64,000 nucleotides of DNA from Physella acuta (taxonomy: Eukaryota > Mollusca > Gastropoda > Physidae): contig NW_026732299.1 in NCBI RefSeq assembly GCF_028476545.1, forward strand, positions 581,501 through 645,500, written 5' to 3'. Each line of letters begins with the position of its first letter. The first letter of the stretch is position 1. The notes under the pieces were generated by a model that saw only the letters and a program-made list of their open reading frames with translations, did not search any database and had not been told where the DNA came from. Shown here piece after piece: positions 1 to 11,100 of this stretch. Made by a program: the position numbers and the translations under genes.

Positions 1-218
1 TTTTTTAAAATGGTATCTGAAACAATAAACAAAATATTATTAGCAAATTATTTTTAAAATTAGCTTTTAATTTAAATTACTAAAATGCTTCTTCTATAAT
101 AGCCTAAAGGGCAATAGTGCCAAACTCATTAGTATTTTATTACTATGCTAGGTTTACCAATACCAAAATAAAGTTCCCTGAAAAATGTAAAAACAGTAAT
201 TTGCACAGACAGAAAAAG

Positions 219-221
<3 letters not shown>

Positions 222-290
<69 letters not shown>
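222..290. repeat. (AT)n microsatellite
   Basis: An uninterrupted AT dinucleotide run of about 69 bp, followed by a shorter AT run after AAA. Simple sequence only; the predicted peptide of alternating I and Y through it is an artefact. Confidence 0.95.
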
Positions 291-297
<7 letters not shown>

Positions 298-841
298 TAT
301 ATGTGCCTATATTTTATATAGAATATGGTAATCTATCGTTTTAGGTGCATAAAATCGGCAGAGGCTAGTAATGTGCGAAAAAGCTGCCTCATTGTTAAGG
401 CTTTATAGAAGTATATTGTGACATATTTGTGTCAAATATTATAGATAAATGAATAATAAACCTAAATTAATGGTTAAATATATCAATATTATTATAGGCC
501 AGAAATTAACTTTAAACAGCAATGTTTGAGAGCAAGATTTGATATAAACAGCAGCCATTTGTAAAATAGATTGGCTTCCCCTGAATCTCGAGCTAGAATA
601 TAAGTTTACAAAAAAAAAAAAACTTAAACATGATGGCTGATATAGTAAATGAGCATGGTTGCATTGTTGGAAACATCGCTAATCATCATTTATTACTGAA
701 AAGTTTAAATTCAATTGTTTAAAAACAGGTAGGCCTACATAAATTATTAAAATTAAACAAGGAAACTGGAGACCACAGTCCGGTTTGTTCATGAAGTTGG
801 ACTTATTGTCTGAATCCTCCACCATATTCTCAATTAAGAAC

Positions 842-862
842 GAAGAAGAAGAAGAAGAAGAA
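842..862. repeat. (GAA)n microsatellite
   Basis: About seven GAA units. No gene context. Confidence 0.9.
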
Positions 863-1199
863 AAACAAGGAAACATTTTTGTATTTTTCAAAACATAAAT
901 CCTCCTCAAAATGTGAAATAATTATTAAAATTTAAGGAGTCACCTGTTTTTCACATTACTAGTCACGGGCAATTTTACGTACCCTAAAACAATAGTTAAT
1001 TACGAGCCGACCCGCGGCATATCATACACCGCTATTTAGTTGTCGTTTTTTCTACTTTTCAGTTATTCATAATTTGTGAATTCGACACTACCAACGCTGC
1101 CACTGAAAATATTTCTTTAAAACACTATAAGTAGCTCGTTAAGGACGATAACCCCCCACTCCTTCTCCCCCCTCCGTTAAAATAAACTCCACTTAGTTA

Positions 1200-1215
1200 C
1201 CCCCCCCCCCCCCCC
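1200..1215. repeat. Poly-C tract
   Basis: Sixteen consecutive C on the plus strand in a C-rich stretch (about 1150-1215). It could form a G-quadruplex on the minus strand, but there is no gene context. Confidence 0.9.
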
Positions 1216-3045
1216 TACGTTAAAAATCGTTTCAAACTAAATTATCTGCCCCTAATAGTCGTCACAAAACCCGGCTCTGTTTGTAAACATTTAGAGTGAA
1301 CCACAGCTCAACAGACCATGTAGGGGTGGGGGTGGTAGGGAGCACGTTTACAGCTTGTTTTCTAGCGTCTCCCAGAAGAGAATTATATATTATATATAGT
1401 ATATAGATATTTAGTAGGCCTATAGATAGACTATAGAATACCGCCCTATTTTATTTATTTACTAGGTCTAGGGATAGGCTAACTAAACTAGAATCTATTT
1501 ATTCACTATTATTTAAAATGGTTTACGTAGTTTACTGTTTACTAGTGTTTAGTGTTTACGAGTTACGACTTAACTTACGAGTTGCCTTGAAGTAGGCTGT
1601 TTAATGAGAATTACAGAATGATTTTTTTATTAAAAATGTATCAATAATAGCTAGAACACTAGTAAACTAAGCTAATTTAGCATATTTTAACTTTCTGTGC
1701 AAAGTCATTATTACTGAAAAAAATTCCAAAGTCAGGTCAGCCTGTGGCACCCTCCACTGAACGTGACAGAAGGAAAAAAAAACTTCACCCGTGACCTTCA
1801 TTAAAACAGAATTTGCTTTTGTTTTATTTTTATTTTTGGTAAACATGTGCTTAATCTTACCCAATAAGTGATAAAAATTTGAAAATTAATTTTAATTACT
1901 GTTGTAAAGTGAGATAAACAGCTTAATAAACACATGCTTTCTTGAGGGGGTGTGGCCCGGGTGTGGCACATCGCAATTATAACTTTATATTTCTGTGTTT
2001 TATGACTATATTTGTTCACAATTAGCATGCTATGTTTTTTAAATTGATAAAAGGTAAGTATACCAAGTTACAAAATCCGCAATCTAACTAATAATTCATA
2101 CTTTCAATTTAAAAAATAATAAAAACGATCATCAACGAAGAAAGCGTAAACATTCTATTTTTAGGTATGACATAAAAAACAGTCATAAATCTAGCCAAAT
2201 GATTGGATTCTTGCGCGGCACACATTTTCCCGCGCCTCGTTTTCACCAAACAAGAATATAATAAAATGGCATTATTGAGGGGTGATCACTTACACCCTCA
2301 AATGTATTGTTTTCACCCTAATTTCATTAAACAATTCAATTTTTATTTGATAGTAAAGATGTTATAAAAATTGTAAAAAATAAAAAAGTTATTGTCGAGC
2401 GCACCTGCTTTAGTTAATTCGACTTGAAACGCAAGCTAAATAAGCGTGACTTTCTCTCGACGGCCTCGTTAAATACAAACAAAGAAATTAGGCCAAAAGT
2501 AGATCCGACAATTCTTAAACAACAGACTTAAATAGAAACGGATAGTTCCGATGTCTAAAATTAACGATGGCTTCGTAATCATTAGTTTTATCCCTCTACC
2601 CATTAGTGAAAGCGAAACTGGTCGCCATTTTTGGTAAGCGCATGAGCCGTGAGATGGCTTCAAAACAACAAACCCGGAAGCTGTGAATTCGAACGGCCTA
2701 CCTTGAAGTTGAAGTCTTGCCCTATGCCCTATAAAAATTTGATCCAGAATCTGACTTGTGTGAAATTTTCAAGTTTTTTTTTTTAACTGGTGTTTTGTTA
2801 TTATTTATTATGTTTAGTACTTTAGTTACTTGGCGACTAGAATCTAGATCTAGACTAGATCTACTTCTGTCTTCTAGAGATCTTGTTCTAATCAATAATG
2901 TTTACAAACCGTAAGTGGTCCGTGTAATAACCGAAAAAAAGTATCCCATTACATTTAGTATTTACAATTTAGTAAGGCACATTTAAAATACCATAGGCCA
3001 AGATCTACTAATTTTTACTATTATTTAACTATAGGGGCCTATAGG

Positions 3046-3046
<1 letters not shown>

Positions 3047-3104
<58 letters not shown>
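3047..3104. repeat. (TA)n microsatellite with palindromic GGCCTATAG arms
   Basis: A TA run of about 58 bp. The left arm contains GGCCTATAGG and the right arm AGGCCTATAG, so run and arms can pair as one long imperfect hairpin. Confidence 0.9.
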
Positions 3105-3106
<2 letters not shown>

Positions 3107-3360
3107 CCTATAGTTCATTTTAATTGTTTTTTAACCAGATAAAAAACAAGGTAATTAAAAAGTCTAGTGACAATTCTAGCGCAATTTCCTTATGTCGTTA
3201 TCTAAAAATAGCTCTGTCGTAGCGTAAATCAAGAGCAGGGTTAGTAAAACCATTGGTTAGTTAATTAGTTATTAAAACGTTTTTTATTAAATTTTTTTCA
3301 GTATTTTACATGTTTTATTTACAATAGAGTTACATGACTAAAAACCATTGCGCGCCTAGC

Positions 3361-3421
3361 TACCGAACGTGATGTCGCAGCCATTGAACGTGATGTCGCA
3401 GCCGTTGAACGTGATGACGCG
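3361..3421. repeat. Three tandem copies of a 21-bp motif
   Basis: The core GAACGTGATGTCGCAGC appears twice and is followed by a third, divergent copy GAACGTGATGACGC, at 21-bp spacing. No coding role is apparent. Confidence 0.8.
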
Positions 3422-3985
3422 TGTGGTGTGGTTGGGTAAAAATGCCTAATAATTCGGTCCAAATTTTAATTAATAAAAAAAAATTTGTGACCGAACGAAA
3501 GGATATTTTTGAAAACTTTCTTCGGCAATATTGTTCTAAATTATGGCAGGAATCGATTGGTACATGTTTCAAGTCACTAAGTGGTCTGGTTGCCGAGATA
3601 TGGGCCAAAAATTGCATTTTTTCGAGTTTTTTTAGCTTTTCCGGGAAATCCATGAAAGAAACCCGGAATTTTTTTGACCTATGTTCATCCTCGTAACTTG
3701 CTTAAAATAATTGCTTTTGGAACTAGTCCTCAATATTGCTTCGTTGAGGAGGAGATACGACTTAAAGCTGCGGACACACATCCATTCATACATTCATACA
3801 TCCAGAAATGACGGGTTAATAAACGCAATTCTCCAGAATGGAAATTGCGCTAAAAATTAAAAGTTTGCTAAGTATACTAAAGTTTACGATTATTAAAGTT
3901 CTTATGGTGTTGGTTGTCATTTGAAACATTGCAGTTATATTTCATTGTTGTTTGGACTAGTCCTCTTCGTCTCTGTAGACATATG

Positions 3986-4800
3986 TTACTTCGTTGTTTG
4001 AGTCTTGTCTGCAATAAACTTCGTTGTATGCTGCATCGTTGTCTGGATGCCAGGTTTGAGGCGCGTTTTTAGCTGTTTGTTTGTGGTAAATATGGATTCT
4101 GCATCCTCACAATATGAACATTTGTATGTTAGGGCTTTTGGGCGTTTTGTTGCAAAATGTTTGAGCATGTTTTCCTCCATTGTATGTTTACAGATGCGAC
4201 AATTTAGGGTGTCGAGGTGTTCCTTGACCAAAATATGGTCACACCGAGGTCCGAAGAAAAAAAAAGAGCATAGTAGGCAATAGTTGAGTAGGTTTTCAAT
4301 TGGTGTTTTGGACGGGGCGGTGGTTGCTGACTTGTTGTCACCTTCATTGACTATAGCTGCTTCTGATGTTGTCTCTGATTCTGGGCTGTCATCTTTCTTC
4401 CTTTTGGTTATTGGTGTTTCCACGATTGTTTGTTGTTGTGAGATTATTTGAGCGCCGGAAGTTTCTATCTGTGGTGTCAAGATCAGGGTGGTGACTGCAT
4501 ACATGCTTGTTATTGGCTATTGTTCTGCTTCGCCATGGTCAGATGTTGGCGTCTTCAAGACCGTTGATTCAGGTGTGTCCAATGTTGGCGTTCTCAAGAC
4601 CCTTGATTCAAATGTGTCCATGACTGGGCTTTGGGGAACGGAGTTGACTGGCTGTATTGCGATCCCTGTTGTAATAGGCGTTGTTGATTTTGCAGTTGAA
4701 CGTGGTGCTGGTTTTGGGGTTGTCTGATGCGTTGTTTTTGCTATCGTTGTTGTTTTTTCTGTTGGGTCATCCTCCAGTGGTTGGGTCATCCTCCAGTGGT
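3986..4800 (-). pseudogene. Broken ORF1-type LINE remnant with C2H2-like fingers
   Basis: Reading on the minus strand, a Pro/Thr-rich stretch (4789 to 4520) is followed, in the same frame after one TAG stop at 4517-4519, by about 172 codons ending at 3986. The second part has a basic KRKKDDSPESE segment like the KRKSENSPTEQ and KRKNEISPTEQ segments of the two intact ORF1-only proteins in the array. It then has three degenerate zinc-finger-like units with Cys pairs CLLC, CRIC and CSYC. Order (Pro/Thr linker, basic motif, three fingers) matches those proteins, so I infer a third, older relative. The N-terminal half with the CCHC knuckle is missing where the U5 array begins. No poly(A) tail or target duplication was found. 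A 19-bp direct duplication (4761-4779 and 4780-4798) lies at the edge next to the array. Confidence 0.65.
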
Positions 4801-5320
4801 ATGTCCGACGATGACAGAAGATTGTCTCCCTTTAATACCAATCCAACTTAGCTCCCATGTACCTTTGAAATTATGCGATGGCGGGCCGCCTAGCTTTCTT
4901 GAGACTAAACTGTTAGGGGAAGTACACGTCACCCAACTAACAAAAAATAAAATGACGCCATTGCTTTGAGGCGCGTGACCGACTGTTGTCGTTCTGCCAG
5001 CAGTCTGAACTGTTGTTTGTTGGAATCGAAACGAGTGAGTTGTTTAAAAAAAATAATAATAATAATAAAGTCTAGACAGAACAGTAGTTGGTTTTGATTT
5101 GGTTCTTCGGCACTGAACCTAGACGTATTTGAAATCTTTTTTGATTTATGTACTCACTAATTATGCATGGCCATCGGACAAGAGTTGTCCGGTTCCGTCC
5201 AAGGCCACGGAAAAACGTGCCAAAGGAAACGAAACCTCCCAACGGCAGGGTTCATTTTCTATCCCAGGGTTAAAAAAAACAAATGATGTAGTCACCCACT
5301 CATGTTTACATTGGAAATAT

Positions 5321-5439
5321 TCACCCTACAGCGTAGGGCGTGAAAAATAGTCTTCTAAGACTCATTATAATGCTCCTCTCCACGGAAATCTTTAGTAAAA
5401 GGCGAAAGATTTACTCGATGTGAAGAGAAACCAGAGTGT
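5321..5439 (-). ncRNA. U5: U5 snRNA, locus 1 (reference copy)
   Basis: U5 snRNA is the core of the U5 and U4/U6.U5 snRNPs; its loop I contacts exon ends during splicing. On the minus strand the transcript begins ACACTCTGGTTTCTCTTC, very close to the animal U5 start ATACTCTGGTTTCTCTTC. It continues with AAATCTTTCGCC, the invariant loop I GCCTTTTAC, the closing strand TAAAGATTTCCGTGGAGAGG, the conserved TGAGTCTTA, an Sm-type site ACTATTTTTCACG and a terminal hairpin CCCTAC-GCT-GTAGGG. Length of about 119 nt fits the family. The exact 3' end is estimated from the hairpin. The identification rests on recall of the U5 sequence and is strong because both paired strands and the loop match. Confidence 0.95.
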
Positions 5440-5525
5440 CTGTCTGGGGGAAAATTTTCCGGTCTGCCCTAAACCGGATCAGCTGGAATCGCATGGTTTT
5501 CGGCTGACAGCAATGTGCCTCTGAA
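5440..5525 (-). promoter_or_regulatory. Presumed U5 promoter region (representative copy)
   Basis: This is the 86 bp directly upstream of the U5 start, conserved in every unit. Animal U5 genes use a proximal sequence element near -55; the bases in that window on the minus strand read GATTCCAGCTGATCCGG, but I cannot match a species PSE consensus. A palindrome GGAAAATTTTCC lies at about -22 to -11. Two unit subtypes differ here (GGGGG or GGCGG just before that palindrome; AGCTGGAATC or AGCTGAAATC further up). The assignment is positional. Confidence 0.4.
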
Positions 5526-6185
5526 AACAAAAAGAGTTCGCCGCGGAGACTGTGTTGGTCGTACTGAAGGCTAGGCTACATCGTTCAGAACTCAGACCTG
5601 TCCGGTGGACAACGTTTCCCTTCTCCGCGAGCGCATTCCACCCGTGGACAAACGCTTACAAACCAATCCGACGATGACAGAAGATTGTCTCCCTTTAATA
5701 CCAATCCAACTTAGCTCCCATGTACCTTTGAAATTATGCGATGGCGGGCCGCCTAGCTTTCTTGAGACTAAACTGTTAGGGGAAGTACACGTCACCCAAC
5801 TAACAAAAAATAAAATGACGCCATTGCTTTGAGGCGCGTGACCGACTGTTGTCGTTCTGCCAGCAGTCTGAACTGTTGTTTGTTGGAATCGAAACGAGTG
5901 AGTTGTTTAAAAAAAATAAAATAATAATAATAAAGTCTAGACAGAACAGTAGTTGGTTTTGATTTGGTTCTTCGGCACTGAACCTAGACGTATTTGAAAT
6001 CTTTTTTGATTTATGTACTCACTAATTATGCATGGCCATCGGACAAGAGTTGTCCGGTTCCGTCCAAGGCCACGGAAAAACGTGCCAAAGGAAACGAAAC
6101 CTCCCAACGGCAGGGTTCATTTTCTATCCCAGGGTTAAAAAAAACAAATTATGTAGTCACCCACTCATGTTTACATTGGAAATAT

Positions 6186-6304
6186 TCACCCTACAGCGTA
6201 GGGCGTGAAAAATAGTCTTCTAAGACTCATTATAATGCTCCTCTCCACGGAAATCTTTAGTAAAAGGCGAAAGATTTACTCGATGTGAAGAGAAACCAGA
6301 GTGT
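6186..6304 (-). ncRNA. U5: U5 snRNA, locus 2
   Basis: Uninterrupted; same sequence as locus 1 across the stem I and loop I region, the Sm site and the 3' hairpin. Confidence 0.95.
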
Positions 6305-7050
6305 CTGTCTGGCGGAAAATTTTCCGGTCTGCCCTAAACCGGATCAGCTGAAATCGCATGGTTTTCGGCTGACAGCAATGTGCCTCTGAAAACAAAAAGA
6401 GTTCGCCGCGGAGACTGTGTTGGTCGTACTGAAGGCTAGGCTACATCGTTCAGAACTCAGACCTGTCCGGTGGACAACGTTTCCCTTCTCCGCGAGCGCA
6501 TTCCACCCGTGGACAAACGCTTACAAACCTATCCGACGATGACAGAAGATTGTCTCCCTTTAATACCAATCCAACTTAGCTCCCATGTACCTTTGAAATT
6601 ATGCGATGGCGGGCCGCCTAGCTTTCTTGAGACTAAACTGTTAGGGGAAGTACACGTCACCCAACTAACAAAAAATAAAATGACGCCATTGCTTTGAGGC
6701 GCGTGACCGACTGTTGTCGTTCTGCCAGCAGTCTGAACTGTTGTTTGTTGGAATCGAAACGAGTGAGTTGTTTAAAAAAAATAAAATAATAATAATAAAG
6801 TCTAGACAGAACAGTAGTTGGTTTTGATTTGGTTCTTCGGCACTGAACCTAGACGTATTTGAAATCTTTTTTGATTTATGTACTCACTAATTATGCATGG
6901 CCATCGGACAAGAGTTGTCCGGTTCCGTCCAAGGCCACGGAAAAACGTGCCAAAGGAAACGAAACCTCCCAACGGCAGGGTTCATTTTCTATCCCAGGGT
7001 TAAAAAAAACAAATTATGTAGTCACCCACTCATGTTTACATTGGAAATAT

Positions 7051-7169
7051 TCACCCTACAGCGTAGGGCGTGAAAAATAGTCTTCTAAGACTCATTATAA
7101 TGCTCCTCTCCACGGAAATCTTTAGTAAAAGGCGAAAGATTTACTCGATGTGAAGAGAAACCAGAGTGT
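7051..7169 (-). ncRNA. U5: U5 snRNA, locus 3
   Basis: Uninterrupted copy with complete loop I and 3' hairpin. Confidence 0.95.
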
Positions 7170-7913
7170 CTGTCTGGGGGAAAATTTTCCGGTCTGCCCT
7201 AAACCGGATCAGCTGGAATCGCATGGTTTTCGGCTGACAGCAATGTGCCTCTGAAAACAAAAAGAGTTCGCCGCGGAGACTGTGTTGGTCGTACTGAAGG
7301 CTAGGCTACATCGTTCAGAACTTAGACCTGTCCGGTGGACAACGTTTCCCTTCTCCGCGAGCGCATTCCACCCGTGGACAAACGCTTACAAACCAATCCG
7401 ACGATGACAGAAGATTGTCTCCCTTTAATACCAATCCAACTTAGCTCCCATGTACCTTTGAAATTATGCGATGGCGGGCCGCCTAGCTTTCTTGAGATTA
7501 AACTGTTAGGGGAAGTACACGTCACCCAACTAACAAAAAATAAAATGAAGCATTGCTTTGAGGCGCGTGACCGACTGTTGTCGTTCTGCCAGCAGTCTGA
7601 ACTGTTGTTTGTTGGAATCGAAACGAGTGAGTTGTTTAAAAAAAAAAAAAATAATAATAAAGTCTAGACAGAACAGTAGTTGGTTTTGATTTGGTTATTC
7701 GGCACTGAACCTAGACGTATTTGAAATCTTTTTTGATTTATGTACTCACTAATTATGCATGGCCATCGGACAAGAGTTGTCCGGTTCCGTCCAAGGCCAC
7801 GGAAAAACGTGCCAAAGGAAACGAAACCTCCCAACGGCAGGGTTCATTTTCTATCCCAGGGTTAAAAAAAAACAAATGATGTAGTCACCCACTCATGTTT
7901 ACATTGGAAATAT

Positions 7914-7986
7914 TCACCCTACAGCGTAGGGCGTGAAAAATAGTCTTCTAAGACTCATTATAATGCTCCTCTCCACGGAAATCTTT

Positions 7987-7988
<2 letters not shown>
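7914..7988 (-). pseudogene. U5: U5 locus 4, 3' half (split by LINE copy 1)
   Basis: Carries the U5 3' part from loop I ACTAAAGATTT to the 3' hairpin. The break falls between the A and C of loop I GCCTTTTA/C, where the LINE poly(A) tail begins. Confidence 0.93.
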
Positions 7989-8033
<45 letters not shown>

Positions 8034-8140
8034 AAGTTTATTTCTGAAAATATTTACATCAACATCAGCATAACATTGTACACATATTTGTTATACAAGG
8101 ACATCAGTTGCATACATTACAAAAACGTGGGCTTCAACAT

Positions 8141-11100
8141 TCACACATATTTGTTCAAACTCTCACAAAAAATTGTCTTTAGTGTTTTGTTGGTAAATCT
8201 TTTCTTGTCATACTTCGCCTTGTTTCTTGCTTGCCAGATAGTTTGTCTGTATGTCGCTAAGGCATAAATGTTTTTGTCTCTCTCTGCAGCCACGGGCTTT
8301 TTGGGTACTTTATTTAGAGTTATCGCCCCGTCGATAGTCAGGGCTTTATTGTCTATCTTGATTTCTTCTTCTAGCGCCCGTTTCGCCATCTGTATTGTGG
8401 GGCATGTTAGGAATAAATGGGTATCAGTCTCTCTGATATCTTGTCCACACAGTACACAACCTGTGTTTCTCTTCTTGTTAGCTGGCATAATTTGGTAGAT
8501 CGGAGTCAAATTAAAGATCAGTCTGTATGTGATCTCCCTCGCTTTAGGTGTGATGGATTTCCTATGAAGATTTCTAAAAGTCTCTGTTGTGTCTATATCG
8601 CTGTATATTTTGCACCATTGGATTCTGTTATGTAGTGGCGTGGCTAGTTTCTTTATCAGATGTGAGTAGGTCTTCCGTGTGTTTTCGTGTATGAATTTTT
8701 CGTTCCCTTTCAGGCTGGTTAGACATTCAATGTAGAAAGCGCTTAATTTCTCTCCTCCAAAATGCGGCGTGCTATTATTATGTTTGAGTATTTTGTTCAG
8801 TCTAAGTCCTAAATAGTAATGTGCTAGCGGATGATTTGGGGGGTCGCTGACTATTCTGCCGACGTGTTTTATTCTAAGAGAGTTGATTTTGGTTTGAATA
8901 TCATGTAGGTTTATCCCTCCTTGTAATTTATTTTGAATTAACGTGCAGTGGTTAATGGTTCTGACTGTGTTCTTAAAAATGAATTCTCTAATTTTTTGAT
9001 TGATTCCTTGAATGGTGGCTTTAGGGACGGTTGATGTTGTGGCTACATATATCAACTTGGGTGTTATATATCTGTTAACGATGGCCGCTCGTCCGAAGAT
9101 GGTAGTTGCGCTATTTTTGTATTTGAGTAGTTTACTACTGATTTTGTCAGTCATCTTTTCCCAAGTTTCCTCGTGTTTTCTATGGGGATCGTTCTCAAAA
9201 ATTATTCCGTAAATTTTCAGTCTGTCAGTCGCTTTCAAGTTCAAAGGGTAAGTTTGCTTCTCCTTCCATCGTCCTAAGCCCATGATCTGTGTCTTGTCTA
9301 AATTTATTTTCGTGCCGCTTGCTTGTCCGAAATCTTGGAAGTGGTTGATTACAGCTATTAGAGATTTTTCTGTCTGTAGGCTAAATGTCGTGTCGTCAGC
9401 GTAAGCAAAAAGTTTTCTGTTCTGCGTGTTTGGACAGTCAATTCCTCTAATCTGTGTGTCGAGTCTAATTTTTTCCAAAAGGGGTTCTAATGTCAGTATA
9501 TATAACACGGGAGACAAAGGGCAGCCTTGTCTGACAGATTTTTGAATCTGGAACGGTCTTGTGATGCATCTGTTGATTTGAAGGTGACTAACAGCATTCC
9601 TGTAAATAATGTCGATCCATGTGCATACGTAATTCCCCAGATTATTGGCTTCTATTATTTTAAGTAAAAAGCTGTGAGACACTCTATCAAAAGCCTTCTC
9701 TTGGTCAAGGCTCAGTAAAAAGGCTTGTGCTTCTTTTTCATGTGTATATTGGATGAGGTCCCTAATGTAGTGCGTATGGTTTAAGATGTTCCTTCCTGTG
9801 ATGCTGCATTGCTGGTCTGTATGCACTATTTTGTGGAGATAAGGCTCTAACTTTCTGACTAACGTTTTTGTTAAAATCTTGTAATCTGTATTGAGTAGCG
9901 ATATAGGTCTGTAGTTTTTCATCTGTTTTTCGTCGGTGTTTGGCTTGTGGATTAGGGTGATGAAAGATCTGTTGAAATTTTCGTGGCACGTTTTCTTGTC
10001 TGTCATGTCGTTGAACGTGTTTAACAAAAGTTGCCCTATTTCTGTAGTGAAAGACTTGTAAAATTCTGCCGTTAATCCGTCGGGTCCAGGGGATTTGTTG
10101 TCTTTTAACTGTCGTATTGTTTCTTCGATGTCCTTTATTGTGATAGGTTCATCTAGTTTTTCTCTGTCCGTGTCGTCTAGGCGGCGTGCGTAACACAGGT
10201 ACTCGTCTTCCTTGTCTCCCCTTGTTTGCTCTTTCCTGTACAGCTGCGTGTAGTATTGATGAAACGCCTGAGTGATTTTGCTTTCGTCTGTAGTCTCCTG
10301 GCCGTCCCTGTCCACGATACACTGAATGTTTTTGTTTTTCTGAGTGATTTGTTCGAGTATTATGTTGTGGTGTGTCGGGTCTTCTGTTCCTGCTATGTCC
10401 AACCTACTCCTCACTAAGGCTCCCTTGTATTTATATTTCCTAATTTCTTCCAGTTCGTCTTCGTACTTTGCCACTACATCTTCACTAGCATGGAATGATT
10501 TTAGTATGTGCAGGGTCTCTAAACATTCTTTCTCTTTATTCTGTCTCTCGCTCTTCAAATATGTTCCAATTCTAATGGATATTTCCTTGACTTCAATTTT
10601 GAAAGTTTCCCAAAGATCTATGAAATTAGTGCTTGGTTGAGTGGTTATGAATCTTGCTATCGTTTCTTTTATATTTGCGATGTATATTGGTTCTGTTAAA
10701 AGGGCGTTGTTTAGTTTCCAGTATGTGTTGCGTTGACGTGTGCTAACTGGTGAGTTTAACATCACCAGTGTCGCCTTGTGATCTGTGTACTGTAATGTTC
10801 TTTTCAGGTGCACTACTTTCCTAATTGTGTTGTTTGTGTTGACATATACTCTGTCCAATCTTGAGTAACTTTTCCCTGACGGGCTACAGTATGTTGTCTC
10901 TATCTTATGTGGGTGTAGCTTCCTAAATGTGTCTACTAGATTGAACTGCTCTATTATTTTGTTTAATGACTGGATTTGTTCTCTGTCCTCTGCCATTCGT
11001 ATTTCTTCTCTATCGTTTTGAACTATCAAGTCTTTCTTGTCTATCACTAGATTAAAATCCCCAGCCAGAATGATTGGCTTGTCCTTGTACTCTTTTTTCA

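Larger units (their letters stand above)
1..3985. other. AT-rich flank outside the U5 array, no gene recognised
   Basis: No coding region, tRNA, rRNA or snRNA could be recognised on either strand. Open frames here are short, low-complexity and without a recognisable family. The stretch holds microsatellites (listed separately), a poly-C run, a triplicated 21-bp motif near 3361 and a region around 3420-3840 that looks like dispersed repeat DNA but matches no family I know. Sequence of the type TAGGCCTATAG and CTAGATCTAGA recurs, a style I associate loosely with gastropod genomes. Confidence 0.6.

Noticed and set aside
117-344. 75-aa frame with alternating I and Y
   Set aside because: It is translation of the AT microsatellite.
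3360-3696. Overlapping frames of about 91-97 aa on both strands
   Set aside because: No recognisable domain; the minus-strand N- and C-terminal parts are translated repeat motif, and both strands cannot be genes here. Treated as unclassified repeat DNA.
5035-5080. Possible tRNA or Pol III gene suggested by a B-box-like GTTTCGATTCC on the minus strand
   Set aside because: There is no A box at the right distance, no cloverleaf and no acceptor pairing; it differs from the B-box consensus by one base by chance.
5182-5196. Perfect hairpin GGACAAGAGTTGTCC in the spacer
   Set aside because: Present in every unit but with no Sm site, family match or promoter next to it; too small to call an RNA gene.
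5321-5439. Array unit as a satellite or as 5S rRNA, U1, U2, U4 or U6 genes
   Set aside because: Their diagnostic sequences are absent, while U5 stem I, loop I, TGAGTCTTA and the 3' hairpin are present.
5605-5832. Short open frames of 67, 73 and 75 aa recurring in every unit on both strands
   Set aside because: They repeat only because the unit repeats. They overlap each other on opposite strands, run across snRNA sequence or spacer, and match no protein family I know.
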